From positions 186,001 to 250,000 of the forward strand of contig NZ_JAAOYO010000004.1 in assembly GCF_011759505.1 (NCBI RefSeq): DNA of 64,000 nt, read 5' to 3'. Positions 23,593-32,879 of the stretch are shown here, piece after piece (within the stretch, counting starts at the first letter, position 1; every line of letters starts with the position of its first letter). The position numbers and the translations under genes were made by a program. The notes below the pieces were generated by a model. It saw only the letters and a list, made by a program, of their open reading frames with translations, did no database searches and was not told where the DNA came from. This stretch comes from Curtobacterium salicis. GTDB taxonomy: Bacteria > Actinomycetota > Actinomycetes > Actinomycetales > Microbacteriaceae.

Positions 23593-25411
23593 CGGCACCG
23601 CCGCTGACGGCACTGCCGCTGACGGCGCTGCCGCAGAAGGCGCTGCCGCAGAAGGCGCTGCCGCTGACGGTCGTCCGGGCCCGAGCGGATCCGGCAGTCC
23701 CGCGACCGACTTCGCCCTCGCCTTCCTGCAGGAACTCGCCCGCGCCGGCGTGACCGACGTCGTGGTGAGCCCGGGCTCGCGCTCGCAGGCCCTCGCCCTC
23801 GCCGCGGTCGCACTCGAACGTGCGGGTGGCATCACGGTGCACGTGCGGCTCGACGAACGGACGGCCGGGTTCTTCGCGCTCGGCCTGGCCGTCGAGTCCG
23901 GCCGTCCTGCGGCGGTCGTCACGACCTCGGGGACCGCCGTGGTGAACCTGCACCCGGCCGTGCTCGAGGCGCACCACTCCGGCGTGCCGATGATCGTCGT
24001 GTCGGCGGACCGTCCGGCCGAGCTGCGCGGCATCGGCAGCAACCAGACCACCGTGCAGCCCGGGGTCTTCGGGCCCGCCGTGTCCTTCGTCCGGGACGTG
24101 CAGGCGCCGAGCGTGCACGGCGTCGACGACGACGTCCGCGCCACCGTCCGCTCGCTGGTGCGCGAGGCCGTCGCCGCCGCTGCCGGGCACTCCGGTCAGC
24201 CCGGTCCGGTGCAGCTCGACCTCGCGTTCCGCGAGCCGCTGTCCGCCGGCCTCGACCAGGTCGACGGTGTGCCCGACGACCAGGTGGACCGGTCGTACGC
24301 CACACGCCGGACGACCGCCGCGCTGCCGGTCGCCGAGCTCGCGCCGGACGACGAGCCCGCCACAGTGGTCATCGCCGGACACGATGCGGGTGTCAACGCC
24401 GAACGGATCGCGTGGGAACTGGGCGCTCCGCTCCTGGCCGAGGTGTCGAGCGGTGCCCGTTTCGGGCGCAACCTGGCAGCCGCGTACCGCGAACTCCTCC
24501 GTGACGACGAGTTCGGCGGACGCGTCCGCCGGGCGGTCGTCCTCGGGCACCCGACCCTCAGCCGCGAGGTGCCGGCGCTCCTGCAGCGCGCGGACGTCGA
24601 GACCGTCGTGGTCCGTGGTGCCGGAGCCGACGTGTACGACCCGGCCCGTGCCTCCCGTCCGGACGCCGCGACGCAGGTGGTGTCGGACGTCCGCGTCACC
24701 GAGCGGACCGGACCGGCGCACCGCGCCTGGGTCGGCCGCTGGGTCGCCGCGAGCCGGTCCTTGCTCGGCGAGGGTGATGCCGGACCGGACCTCGACGCCA
24801 AGCGATCCGCGGACCGAGCCGAGCGGAACCGGTTCCTCCGGGACGAGGTCGCGCTCCGCCGTCGACCCGTGGACCGCGCCATGCTGGCCGAGGCGGTGTG
24901 GGGCGTCACGTGGCCGCACGACCGTCTGGTGTTCGGCGCGTCCCAGATCATCCGGGAGGCCGACATGACGGTCGCCGGCAAGAAGATCCGGGTGCACGCC
25001 AACCGCGGGCTCGCCGGCATCGACGGGACGATCTCGACGGCGCTCGGCATCGCCACCGCGCTCGAGGCGGAGTCCGGCGCCGTCGGCACGACCCGGGTCG
25101 TCGTGGGCGACCTGACGTTCCTGCACGACCTCGGCGGACTCGTGACGGGGACCGAGGAGGCACACCCGCGTCTGCAGGTCGTCGTCGGCAACGACGGCGG
25201 CGGCGCGATCTTCCGCGGGCTCGAGGTCGCGGCGACCACGGCGCCGGAGGACATGCGCCGGATGATGACGACGCCGCAGCACGTCGACGTCGAACGGGTC
25301 GTCACCGGGCTCGGATGGGAGTACCGCCGGGCCGAGACGTGGGGGGACCTCGAACGCGTCCTCACCGATCCGGCCGAGCGCGTGGTCATCGAGGTGCCGC
25401 TGGCCGACTGA
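23507..25411 (+). CDS. menD: SEPHCHC synthase (MenD)
   Basis: Thiamine-diphosphate enzyme joining 2-oxoglutarate and isochorismate, the first committed menaquinone step. 634 residues. The catalytic core begins at about residue 65 (ATDFALAFLQELARAGV), with VVVSPGSRSQALALA and the TPP-binding region VVVGNDGGGAIFRGL near 565. The first 60 residues are a Thr-rich stretch followed by five Ala/Asp/Gly-rich pentapeptides encoded by 15-bp repeats, absent from typical MenD. The ATG lies within the upstream gene. A start closer to the core is possible, but no ATG occurs there. Confidence 0.93.
   Translation: MTRTRTTRPSDPSKTSSTTATTTAAPIADGTAADGTAADGAAAEGAAAEGAAADGRPGPSGSGSPATDFALAFLQELARAGVTDVVVSPGSRSQALALAAVALERAGGITVHVRLDERTAGFFALGLAVESGRPAAVVTTSGTAVVNLHPAVLEAHHSGVPMIVVSADRPAELRGIGSNQTTVQPGVFGPAVSFVRDVQAPSVHGVDDDVRATVRSLVREAVAAAAGHSGQPGPVQLDLAFREPLSAGLDQVDGVPDDQVDRSYATRRTTAALPVAELAPDDEPATVVIAGHDAGVNAERIAWELGAPLLAEVSSGARFGRNLAAAYRELLRDDEFGGRVRRAVVLGHPTLSREVPALLQRADVETVVVRGAGADVYDPARASRPDAATQVVSDVRVTERTGPAHRAWVGRWVAASRSLLGEGDAGPDLDAKRSADRAERNRFLRDEVALRRRPVDRAMLAEAVWGVTWPHDRLVFGASQIIREADMTVAGKKIRVHANRGLAGIDGTISTALGIATALEAESGAVGTTRVVVGDLTFLHDLGGLVTGTEEAHPRLQVVVGNDGGGAIFRGLEVAATTAPEDMRRMMTTPQHVDVERVVTGLGWEYRRAETWGDLERVLTDPAERVVIEVPLAD
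23594..23668 (+). repeat. Five 15-bp tandem repeats in the 5' part of menD
   Basis: Units resembling GGCGCTGCCGCAGAA or GGCACTGCCGCTGAC at 23594, 23609, 23624, 23639 and 23654; two are identical. In frame they encode G-[TA]-A-A-[DE] pentapeptides, so copy-number changes would keep the frame. Confidence 0.9.
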
Positions 25412-25419
25412 CGCTGGCC

Positions 25420-25473
25420 GGCTGACCCGACTGATCCGAATGACCCGGCTGACCCGACCGATCCGACTGATCA
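25420..25473 (+). repeat. Two imperfect 27-bp tandem repeats after menD
   Basis: Copies at 25420-25446 and 25447-25473 beginning GGCTGACCCGAC, differing at 4 of 27 positions, themselves built from CTGAyCCGA-like subunits. They fill most of the 91-bp gap between convergent menD and menF. Confidence 0.75.
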
Positions 25474-25502
25474 GGGAGGGGCCGGCCGAGCAGCGCGTCC
25501 GC

Positions 25503-26762
25503 TCAGGCCAGCGCGTCGACGACCGGCCGGAACTTCAGGCGGGTCTCCGCGACCTCCCGTGCCGGTTCCGAGCCGGCGACGATCCCCGCCCCGGCCCACG
25601 CGCGGACCGTGCCGTCGTCGTCGATCTGCGCGCTCCGGAGCGCGAGCATCCACTCGCCGTCCCCGGAGGCGCCGAGCCAGCCGACCGGACCGGCGTACCG
25701 TCCGCGGTCCACGCCCTCGAGCTCGGCGACGAGCCGCACGGCGACGTCGGTGGGGGTCCCGGCGACCGCTGCGGTGGGGTGGAGCACGTCCGCGACGTCG
25801 AGCGCGGTGACGCCGGCGGGCAGGACGGCCTCGACGTCGCTCGCCAGGTGCCAGACGTTCGGCAGCTGCAGGCGGAACGGTTCGGGGTCCACCCGGAGGT
25901 CCGTCGCGATCGGCCGCAGCGAGGCGACCAGGCTCGAGATCGCGAAGGCGTGCTCCTCGAGGTCCTTCGTGCTCGCGGCGAGGGTCTCGGCGGCGACCCG
26001 GTCGCTCTCGGCATCCGCACCCCGAGCAGCACTGCCCGCGAGGACCCGCGCGGTGAGGGTGCGGCCCTCCGTCCGGGCGAGCGTCTCGGGGGTGGCCCCG
26101 ATGAGCCCGTCGACGGCGAAGGTCACGCAGGTCGGGTAGGCGGCGGCCAGGTCGAGGAGCACCGCGCGCCGGTCTGCCCCGGGCGGCAGGGTCCCGACGA
26201 GGTCGCGGGCCAGGACGACCTTCTGGGCGCGTCCGGCCGTGATGGCCGTCACTGCTGCGGCGACCGATGCCGCGTAGGCGTCCTCGTCGACGGCGCCGGG
26301 GTGCAGCGCGACGGAGACGTGCGGGCCGACGCGGGGCACCGGCACCGAGGTGCTCGTGAACGGCAGGGGAGCCGGGGCGTCGGTGGTGTCGATCGCGGTG
26401 ATCCACGCCCGGCCCCGACGGCGGCCGACCACGACACGCGGCACGATGAGGACACTCGTGGCGGCCGAGTCGTCGGCGAACGCGAAGGTGCCGAACGCGA
26501 CGAGGCCGCTGCCCCGGAGCCGGACCGGGTCGTCGACGGCGGCGGCGGCGACGATCTCCCGCCAGCGGGCGGACGCGTCACGCATCCGGGACGGACCGGA
26601 GAACTCGAAGCGCATGGCCTCGCCGATCCCGACGATCCCGTCGCCGCCCCGCACGAAGGCCATCGGGTTCCCGGCGAGGGTGTGTCGGAGCACGGCTCCC
26701 GGGTCGTCGAGGATCCGGGTCGAGACCGTGAGCGGCCGGACCGCTGTGGGAGGACGGGTCAC
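25503..26762 (-). CDS. menF: Isochorismate synthase
   Basis: Chorismate-binding enzyme supplying isochorismate to MenD. 419 residues; the C-terminal two thirds carry the family signatures KVVLARDLVG, CVTFAVDGLIGATPETLA, STKDLEEHAFAI, VWHLASDVEA, LHPTAAVAGTP and the closing AWAGAGIVAGSEP. Convergent with menD, GTG start with a close -10. Salicylate synthases share the fold, but the men context favours MenF. Confidence 0.93.
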   Translation of the reverse strand: MTRPPTAVRPLTVSTRILDDPGAVLRHTLAGNPMAFVRGGDGIVGIGEAMRFEFSGPSRMRDASARWREIVAAAAVDDPVRLRGSGLVAFGTFAFADDSAATSVLIVPRVVVGRRRGRAWITAIDTTDAPAPLPFTSTSVPVPRVGPHVSVALHPGAVDEDAYAASVAAAVTAITAGRAQKVVLARDLVGTLPPGADRRAVLLDLAAAYPTCVTFAVDGLIGATPETLARTEGRTLTARVLAGSAARGADAESDRVAAETLAASTKDLEEHAFAISSLVASLRPIATDLRVDPEPFRLQLPNVWHLASDVEAVLPAGVTALDVADVLHPTAAVAGTPTDVAVRLVAELEGVDRGRYAGPVGWLGASGDGEWMLALRSAQIDDDGTVRAWAGAGIVAGSEPAREVAETRLKFRPVVDALA

Positions 26763-26768
26763 GGACCG

Positions 26769-26774
26769 ATGCTA
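26769..26774 (-). promoter_or_regulatory. -10 element of leaderless promoter for menF
   Basis: TAGCAT on the minus strand, 6 bases before GTG. Confidence 0.5.
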
Positions 26775-26842
26775 CGCGTCGGGGCGCGCCCGGGGATGCT
26801 GCGCTCCTGCACGCCTACCGGGAGACGTCCGGTCGCGGCCTC

Positions 26843-26848
26843 TAGGAT
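26843..26848 (+). promoter_or_regulatory. -10 element of leaderless promoter for menG
   Basis: TAGGAT, GACTGG, GTG (6 bases). About 70 bp from the divergent menF -10. Confidence 0.5.
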
Positions 26849-26854
26849 GACTGG

Positions 26855-27643
26855 GTGAGCAGAGCGGACATGCAGAAGCGGCCGGACGAAGTGGCGGCCA
26901 TGTTCGACGACGTCGCGGCGAAGTACGACCTGACCAACGACATCCTGTCGGCGGGCAACGCACCGCTGTGGCGCGTCGCGACGGTCAAGGCCGTCGACCC
27001 CCAGCCGGGCGAGCGCGTGCTCGACCTCGCTGCCGGCACCGGGACGAGCTCGGCTGCCCTGGCGAAGAAGGGTGCCGAGGTCACCGCCCTCGACCTGTCG
27101 TCGGGCATGATCGCGGTCGGCCGTGAACGCCACCCCGAGATCACCTTCGTCGAGGGTGACGCCGAGCACCTGCCGTTCGAGGACGAGTCCTTCGACGCCG
27201 TCACGATCTCGTTCGGTCTGCGCAACGTCAACGACCCGATGCAGGCCCTCACCGAGATGCTCCGGGTCCTCAAGCCCGGCGGTCGGCTCGTCATCTGCGA
27301 GTTCTCCACCCCGCCGTTCGCCGCGCTGCGGTTCGGCTACAACACGTACCTCAGGCGGGTCCTGCCGGGCATCGCGAAGCTGTCGAGCAGCAATCCGGCC
27401 GCCTACCGCTACCTCGCCGAGTCCATCGAGGCCTGGCCCGACCAGCAGGTCCTGAGCCAGTGGCTCCGCGGCGTCGGCTTCACGATGGTCGCGCACCGCA
27501 ACCTCACCGCCGGCATCGTCGCACTGCACCGTGGCCGCAAGCCGGTCGAGGGCAGTGTCCGCGAGTCCGCCGCCCGGCGCGCCAAGGCACGTCGCGAGCA
27601 CCAGCCCACCGGCGAGCAGCCCCGCGTGGAGCCCGAGGCCTAG
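26855..27643 (+). CDS. menG: Demethylmenaquinone methyltransferase
   Basis: SAM-dependent UbiE/MenG enzyme for the last step to menaquinone. 262 residues. It begins with the signature MFDDVAAKYDLTNDILSAG (about 16-34), has SAM motif I VLDLAAGTGTSS (about 56-67), and the second signature ISFGLRNVNDP. The C-terminal 35 residues are a polar, Arg-rich tail not needed for the fold. GTG start without ribosome-binding site. Confidence 0.95.
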   Translation: MSRADMQKRPDEVAAMFDDVAAKYDLTNDILSAGNAPLWRVATVKAVDPQPGERVLDLAAGTGTSSAALAKKGAEVTALDLSSGMIAVGRERHPEITFVEGDAEHLPFEDESFDAVTISFGLRNVNDPMQALTEMLRVLKPGGRLVICEFSTPPFAALRFGYNTYLRRVLPGIAKLSSSNPAAYRYLAESIEAWPDQQVLSQWLRGVGFTMVAHRNLTAGIVALHRGRKPVEGSVRESAARRAKARREHQPTGEQPRVEPEA

Positions 27644-27691
27644 GCCCGCGGCCCAGGTCCCCACCGCCACCCCGCGAGTACGGAGCAGCAG

Positions 27692-28768
27692 TTGAACCCG
27701 AGTGTCCCGGTCGCACGACGCGCACCGAGTCTCCGAGCGTCCCTGGGCATCGGTGAGCGCCTGTTCGCCACCCCGGCGGACCGTCGTTTCATCGCGGCCG
27801 TCGACGACGGGCTCGAGCTCGTCGAGCAGGGACTCGAGGACGCCATGCGCTCCGCCGACACCCTGGCCGACACCACCAGCCGCTACCTGCTCTCCGCGGG
27901 CGGCAAGCGCATCCGGCCGACCCTCACGCTGCTCATCGCACAGCTCGGCGACGGCGTGACCGACCACGTGGTGAAGGCCGCCGTCAGCGTCGAGATGACG
28001 CACCTGGCATCGCTGTACCACGACGACGTCATGGACGAGGCCCCGGTGCGCCGCGGTGTCCCCGCCGCCCACGTGACGTACGGCAACAACATCGCGATCC
28101 TCACCGGGGACCTGCTCTTCGCCCGTGCCTCGCTGATCACCGCGGACCTCGGACCCGAGGGCATCCGGATGCAGGCGGAGACCTTCCAGCGGCTCTGCAT
28201 GGGCCAGCTCCACGAGACGACCGGGCCCCGGCCCGAGGACGACCCCGTCGAGCACTACATCCACGTGCTCAGCGACAAGACGGGGTCCCTCATCGCGACC
28301 GCCGCGCGCGCCGGCGTGCTGTTCTCCGGTGCCGACCGTTCCCTGCTGGAGGCCGTCGGCACCTTCGGCGAGAAGGTCGGCGTCGCCTTCCAGCTCGTCG
28401 ACGACGTGATCGACCTGGCACCGGCGAAGGACAAGACCGGCAAGATCGCGGGCAACGACCTCCGTGCCGGCGTCGACACGCTGCCCCTGCTGCAGCTCCG
28501 CCGCCGCGCCGCCTCCGACGAGGGCGCCGCGGCCCTCCTGGCCCGCATCGAGCAGGACGTCCGTGACGCCCCCGACGACGCGGTGCACTCCGACGCCTAC
28601 CAGAGCGCCGTCGCCGAGCTCCGCGAGCACGAGGCGACCCTGGCGACCCGGGCCCTCGCCGCGAGCTGGGCCCACGAGGCGGTCGCCGCCCTGGCACCCC
28701 TGCCGGACGGCACCGTCAAACGAGCCCTCACCCGGTTCGCGGAGACGGTCGTCGACCGCAGCCGCTGA
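27692..28768 (+). CDS. Polyprenyl diphosphate synthase (trans type)
   Basis: 358 residues. Chain-elongating isoprenyl synthase with both Asp-rich motifs: DDVMDEAPVRRG (111 onward) and DDVIDLA (about 235), plus GGKRIRPTL at 70-78. It most likely makes the menaquinone side-chain precursor for MenA, given its place directly after menG. Start is a TTG with GGAG 7 bases upstream; no ATG or GTG fits better. Product length cannot be read from the sequence with confidence. Confidence 0.93.
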   Translation: MNPSVPVARRAPSLRASLGIGERLFATPADRRFIAAVDDGLELVEQGLEDAMRSADTLADTTSRYLLSAGGKRIRPTLTLLIAQLGDGVTDHVVKAAVSVEMTHLASLYHDDVMDEAPVRRGVPAAHVTYGNNIAILTGDLLFARASLITADLGPEGIRMQAETFQRLCMGQLHETTGPRPEDDPVEHYIHVLSDKTGSLIATAARAGVLFSGADRSLLEAVGTFGEKVGVAFQLVDDVIDLAPAKDKTGKIAGNDLRAGVDTLPLLQLRRRAASDEGAAALLARIEQDVRDAPDDAVHSDAYQSAVAELREHEATLATRALAASWAHEAVAALAPLPDGTVKRALTRFAETVVDRSR

Positions 28769-28793
28769 CCTGAACGAAACTGGAGACCGAACA

Positions 28794-30170
28794 GTGCCCA
28801 CCCTCCGACTCGCCATCGTCGGCGCCGGTCCGGCCGGCATCTACGCCGCGGACATCCTCCTGCGGGAAGCGCGCGGCTTCGACGTCTCGATCGACCTGTT
28901 CGAGCAGCTGCCGGCCCCGTACGGCCTCGTGCGCTACGGCGTCGCCCCCGACCACCCCCGTATCAAGGGCATCGTCAACGCCCTCCGCGACGTGCTGGAC
29001 CGCGGCGACATCCGGATCTTCGGCAACGTCCGCTTCGGCGAGGACATCACCCTCGAGGACCTGAAGCGCCACTACAACGCGGTCGTCTTCTCGACCGGTG
29101 CGATCAAGGACGCCGACCTCGACATCCCCGGCATCGACCTCGACGGCTCGTACGGGGCCGCTGACTTCGTCAGCTGGTTCGACGGCCACCCGGACGTCCC
29201 GCGCACCTGGCCGCTGACCGCGGAGAGCGTCGCCGTCATCGGCAACGGCAACGTCGCACTCGACGTGTCGCGCATCCTCGCGAAGCACGCCGAGGACCTG
29301 CTGCCGACCGAGATCCCGGCGAACGTGTACGAGGGGCTGCAGGCCTCGCCCGTCACCGACGTGCACGTCTTCGGTCGTCGCGGACCGGCACAGGTGAAGT
29401 TCACGCCGCTGGAACTCCGCGAACTCGGTGAACTCCGCGACGTCGACATGGTCGTGTACGACGAGGACTTCGACCACGACGAGGCCTCGAAGCTCGCGAT
29501 CGCGACGAACAAGCAGGTCACCGTCATCGACCGGGTGCTGCAGCAGTGGCGGACGCGCGAGGTCGGCACGGCGAGCCGCCGCCTGCACCTGCACTTCTAC
29601 GCCAAGCCGCTCGAGCTCCTCGGCAACGAGGACGGCACGCTCCGCGCCATCCGGTACGAGCGCACCCGTCCGGACGGCCAGGGCGGTGTCGAGGGCACGG
29701 GGGAGATCCGCGAGATCCCGATCCAGGCGCTCTACCGTGCGGTCGGCTACGTCGGGTCGCCGCTGCCCGGCGTGCCGTTCGACGAGCGCTACGGCGTCAT
29801 CCCGAACCACGAGGGCCAGGTCCTCGACACCGACGGCAACCGGCTCCCCGGCGTCTACGCCACCGGATGGATCAAGCGTGGGCCGGTCGGCCTGATCGGG
29901 CACACGAAGTCCGACGCGATGGAGACCGTGCAGCACGTGGTCACCGACCAGGGCACCTGGTGGAGCCCGGAGGACCCGTCCGAAGCGGCGATCCCGGCAC
30001 TGCTCCGCGAGCGCGGCGTCGACTTCACCGACCTCGCCGGTTGGCACGCCCTCGACCAGCACGAGATCGCCCTCGGCGAGCCGCAGGGCCGCGCGCGGGT
30101 CAAGGTCGTGCCGCGCGACGAGATGATCGACGTCTCGCTGCGACGGTCCCACGCCGACTCGCAGGCCTGA
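28794..30170 (+). CDS. Ferredoxin/adrenodoxin reductase-like NADPH flavoprotein
   Basis: 458 residues, FprA-like. FAD-binding IVGAGPAGIYAADILL (about 7-22), FEQLPAPYGLVRYGVAPDH, NADP-binding VIGNGNVALDVSRIL (about 145-159), and the C-terminal YATGWIKRGPVGLIGHTKSD. It transfers electrons between NADPH and ferredoxin-type carriers. It follows the polyprenyl synthase by 25 bp and may be co-transcribed; no ferredoxin gene is seen here. Confidence 0.92.
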   Translation: MPTLRLAIVGAGPAGIYAADILLREARGFDVSIDLFEQLPAPYGLVRYGVAPDHPRIKGIVNALRDVLDRGDIRIFGNVRFGEDITLEDLKRHYNAVVFSTGAIKDADLDIPGIDLDGSYGAADFVSWFDGHPDVPRTWPLTAESVAVIGNGNVALDVSRILAKHAEDLLPTEIPANVYEGLQASPVTDVHVFGRRGPAQVKFTPLELRELGELRDVDMVVYDEDFDHDEASKLAIATNKQVTVIDRVLQQWRTREVGTASRRLHLHFYAKPLELLGNEDGTLRAIRYERTRPDGQGGVEGTGEIREIPIQALYRAVGYVGSPLPGVPFDERYGVIPNHEGQVLDTDGNRLPGVYATGWIKRGPVGLIGHTKSDAMETVQHVVTDQGTWWSPEDPSEAAIPALLRERGVDFTDLAGWHALDQHEIALGEPQGRARVKVVPRDEMIDVSLRRSHADSQA

Positions 30171-30189
30171 GCGACCCCCGGGTCCGAGC

Positions 30190-31317
30190 ATGACGACGCT
30201 GCGCCCGGCACCTCCACGTGGGGCGCCGGGCGCCGCGCCGTCCGGGCGGCTGGTCGGGGTCGACGTGGCCCGGTCGCTCGCCCTGTTCGGCATGATGGCC
30301 GCGCACGTCGGCGACGTCGCCGAGAACGTCGACTGGACCGACCCGACGAGCCTCGGTGCCGTGGTGAACGGCCGCTCCGCCGCGCTCTTCGCGGTGCTCG
30401 CCGGGGTGTCGATCGGACTCGTCAGCGGCCGTGACCACCCGCCTGGTCCGCCGCAGATCGGACGCGTCCGCGCACGGCTCGCACTGCGCGCCGTCGTGGT
30501 GGTCGTCGTCGGCCTGCTGCTGATGGCACTGCAGACACCCGTCTACGTGGTCCTGCCGACCTACGGCGCCCTGTTCCTGCTGGCCCTGCCGGTCCTCCGC
30601 TGGCGACCGTCGGCACTGCTCCTGCTCGCCGCGGGCTGCGCCGCCGCGGCGGCTCCGGTCGCGATCGCGATCCTCCCGCTCTACGCCGACGCGGACATGT
30701 TCGGCGTGCAGCTCGGGCTGGTCTACCCGGTCGTCACGTTCGCGACGTACGTCCTGGTCGGACTCGCGGTCGCGCGGTCTCGGCCGGGAGGCGCGGGGCG
30801 GCAGGTCCTGCTCCTCGCGTCCGGCACCGTGGTCGCGACCGCCGCCTACGTCGTCGGGAACGCCGCCGCGCCGATCCCGTTCGACACCACGTCCGCGTTC
30901 CCCGGTGTGCCGTTCGTCCCCTCCGGTTCCGACGCCGGCCAGACGTTCGCCCAGGTGTTCCTGTCGCCGCGGGACCACTCGTCCTCGGTCGTCGACGTCG
31001 TCGGCACCGCGGCGATCGCGGTCGCCGTGATCGCGCTGTGTCGGCTGGTCGTCGACGGGCACGGACCGCTCGTCACCCGGATCGCGTTCCCGTTCGCGGC
31101 GGTCGGCTCGATGCCGCTCACGGTGTACGCGCTGCACCTCGTCGTCATCGCCGTGTGGCCGGACCTGCCGCACGGCCCGAGGACCTGGTGGGGCTTCGTC
31201 GTCGGCGCGGTGCTGTTCGCGATGCTCTGGCGCCGGTTCCTCGGACGCGGGCCACTCGAACGGCTGACCGCGCAGATCGCCTCGGCGGTCCCCGCACCGG
31301 CGCCGGTGCGGGCCTGA
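30190..31317 (+). CDS. Heparan-alpha-glucosaminide N-acetyltransferase-like (DUF1624/DUF418-like) membrane protein
   Basis: 375 residues with about nine to ten helices. The N-terminus RLVGVDVARSLALFGMMAAHV and the following NGRSAALFAVLAGVSIGL are typical of the YeiB/HGSNAT-like acyltransferase group. The late motif GSMPLTVYALHLVVI resembles the DUF418 signature. Such proteins are thought to move acyl groups across the membrane; substrate unknown. Convergent with the cardiolipin synthase gene. Confidence 0.8.
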   Translation: MTTLRPAPPRGAPGAAPSGRLVGVDVARSLALFGMMAAHVGDVAENVDWTDPTSLGAVVNGRSAALFAVLAGVSIGLVSGRDHPPGPPQIGRVRARLALRAVVVVVVGLLLMALQTPVYVVLPTYGALFLLALPVLRWRPSALLLLAAGCAAAAAPVAIAILPLYADADMFGVQLGLVYPVVTFATYVLVGLAVARSRPGGAGRQVLLLASGTVVATAAYVVGNAAAPIPFDTTSAFPGVPFVPSGSDAGQTFAQVFLSPRDHSSSVVDVVGTAAIAVAVIALCRLVVDGHGPLVTRIAFPFAAVGSMPLTVYALHLVVIAVWPDLPHGPRTWWGFVVGAVLFAMLWRRFLGRGPLERLTAQIASAVPAPAPVRA

Positions 31318-31385
31318 CCGACCGGACCGACCACAGCCCGGGCCGGCCGACGAGGCGGACCGGTGACGGGCCTCCCGGCCGTGCG

Positions 31386-32846
31386 CTACTGCAGCGCCGC
31401 GGTGAGCCGCGCGACGTTGTCGAACACCCGTGACCGACGCGGGCGGGTCAGCCACTCGTCCAGCGTGAGCTCGCGGCTGGCAGCGCGGTAGTCGTCCTGG
31501 ACGTCCCGGAGCGCGTCCACGAAGGACTTCCCCCGCACCATCACCGAGATCTCGAGGTTCAGGGTGAACGAGCGCATGTCCATGTTCGACGAGCCGATCA
31601 CCGCGACGTCGTCGTCGATCGTGAAGTGCTTCGCGTGCAGCACCGTCGGCGCGCGGTACAGCCAGATCTTCACACCCGCGCGGAGCAGCCCCTCGTAGTA
31701 GGAGCGCTGCGCGTGCCACGTCATCGCGTGGTCACCGATCTCGCCGACGAACAGCTCGACCTCGACCCCGCGCTGCGCGGTCGTCGTGATCGCGTAGAGC
31801 ATCGAGTCGTCGGGGACGAAGTACGGCGACGTGATCGACACCCGCTCCTGCGCCGAGTACAGCAGCGCGTTGAACAGGCGCAGGTTGTTCTCGCCGTCGA
31901 AGCCGGGGCCGGACGGCACGACCTGGCAGTCCAGCGAGTCCTGACGGTCGGCGCGGTGCACCGGGTCGCTCTCGCGGAGCAGCAGCTCGTCGGTCTCGCT
32001 GTACCAGTCGGTGACGAACAGGGCGTTGATGCCCGCGACGACCGGGCCCTCGAACCGGGCGAAGAGGTCGCGCCACCGGAGCCCGCGCTCGATGTTGGCC
32101 TTCGTGTCGTACGAGCGGTCGATGAGGTTCTGCGAGCCCGTGAACGCCACCGAGCCGTCCACCACCAGGATCTTCCGGTGGTTGCGGAGGTCCGGGCGCT
32201 GGAACTTCCCCTCCATCGGCAGCAGCGGCAGCATCAGGTGCCACTCGATGCCGGCCGCGTCCAGGAACGCCAGGGTGTCCTTGAAGTACGGGTAGCTCTT
32301 GCTCGCCCAGTGGTCCATGAGGAACCGGACCGTGACTCCACGGGCCTGCGCCCGCGCCAGCGACTCGAAGAACGGCCGCGTCGTGTCGTCGAGCGAGGCG
32401 ATGTAGAACTCGACGTGCACGAACCGGCGTGCGGCGTCGACGGCGTGGGTCATCTCCGCGAACGCGTCGTCGTAGTGCGGGTACAGCTCGGCCTGGTTGC
32501 CACCGACGAGCGGCATCGCCCCGAGCTGTCGGTTCAGCCGGGTGATGCTCTCCAGCCACGCCGGCCACGGGTGGTCGCGGCGCACCCGCTCGATGCCCTC
32601 GGTCTGCTCGAGGATGTAGCGGTTGATCTCGGTCTGCTTCTCACGGCGCGACCTCGGCAGCTTCGTCGACCCGAGGACGAGGAACAGGATGAAGCCGATG
32701 TAGGGGATGAGGAAGATCGCCAACAACCAGCCCGTGGCCGTCTGCGGCTTCCGGTCGATCGGGACGTAGACGAGGGAGAAGGCGCGGATCGCCAGGTCCA
32801 GCAGGACCAGGAGGATGATCAACGCGACGACGAGCCAGTGCTCCAC
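31386..32846 (-). CDS. cls: Cardiolipin synthase
   Basis: 486 residues. Two N-terminal helices with the PLDc_N pair (VVALIILLVLLDLAIRAFSLVYV and LAIFLIPYIGFILFLVLG) then two phospholipase D-type HKD motifs: NHRKILVVDG near 222 and HAKHFTIDDD near 403, each followed by GSxN. It condenses two phosphatidylglycerols at the membrane. It lies 33 bp downstream of yajQ on the same strand. Confidence 0.93.
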   Translation of the reverse strand: MEHWLVVALIILLVLLDLAIRAFSLVYVPIDRKPQTATGWLLAIFLIPYIGFILFLVLGSTKLPRSRREKQTEINRYILEQTEGIERVRRDHPWPAWLESITRLNRQLGAMPLVGGNQAELYPHYDDAFAEMTHAVDAARRFVHVEFYIASLDDTTRPFFESLARAQARGVTVRFLMDHWASKSYPYFKDTLAFLDAAGIEWHLMLPLLPMEGKFQRPDLRNHRKILVVDGSVAFTGSQNLIDRSYDTKANIERGLRWRDLFARFEGPVVAGINALFVTDWYSETDELLLRESDPVHRADRQDSLDCQVVPSGPGFDGENNLRLFNALLYSAQERVSITSPYFVPDDSMLYAITTTAQRGVEVELFVGEIGDHAMTWHAQRSYYEGLLRAGVKIWLYRAPTVLHAKHFTIDDDVAVIGSSNMDMRSFTLNLEISVMVRGKSFVDALRDVQDDYRAASRELTLDEWLTRPRRSRVFDNVARLTAALQ

Positions 32847-32879
32847 GGTGTGGGTCGGTGTCTGCGCGGGGGGCGCGGG

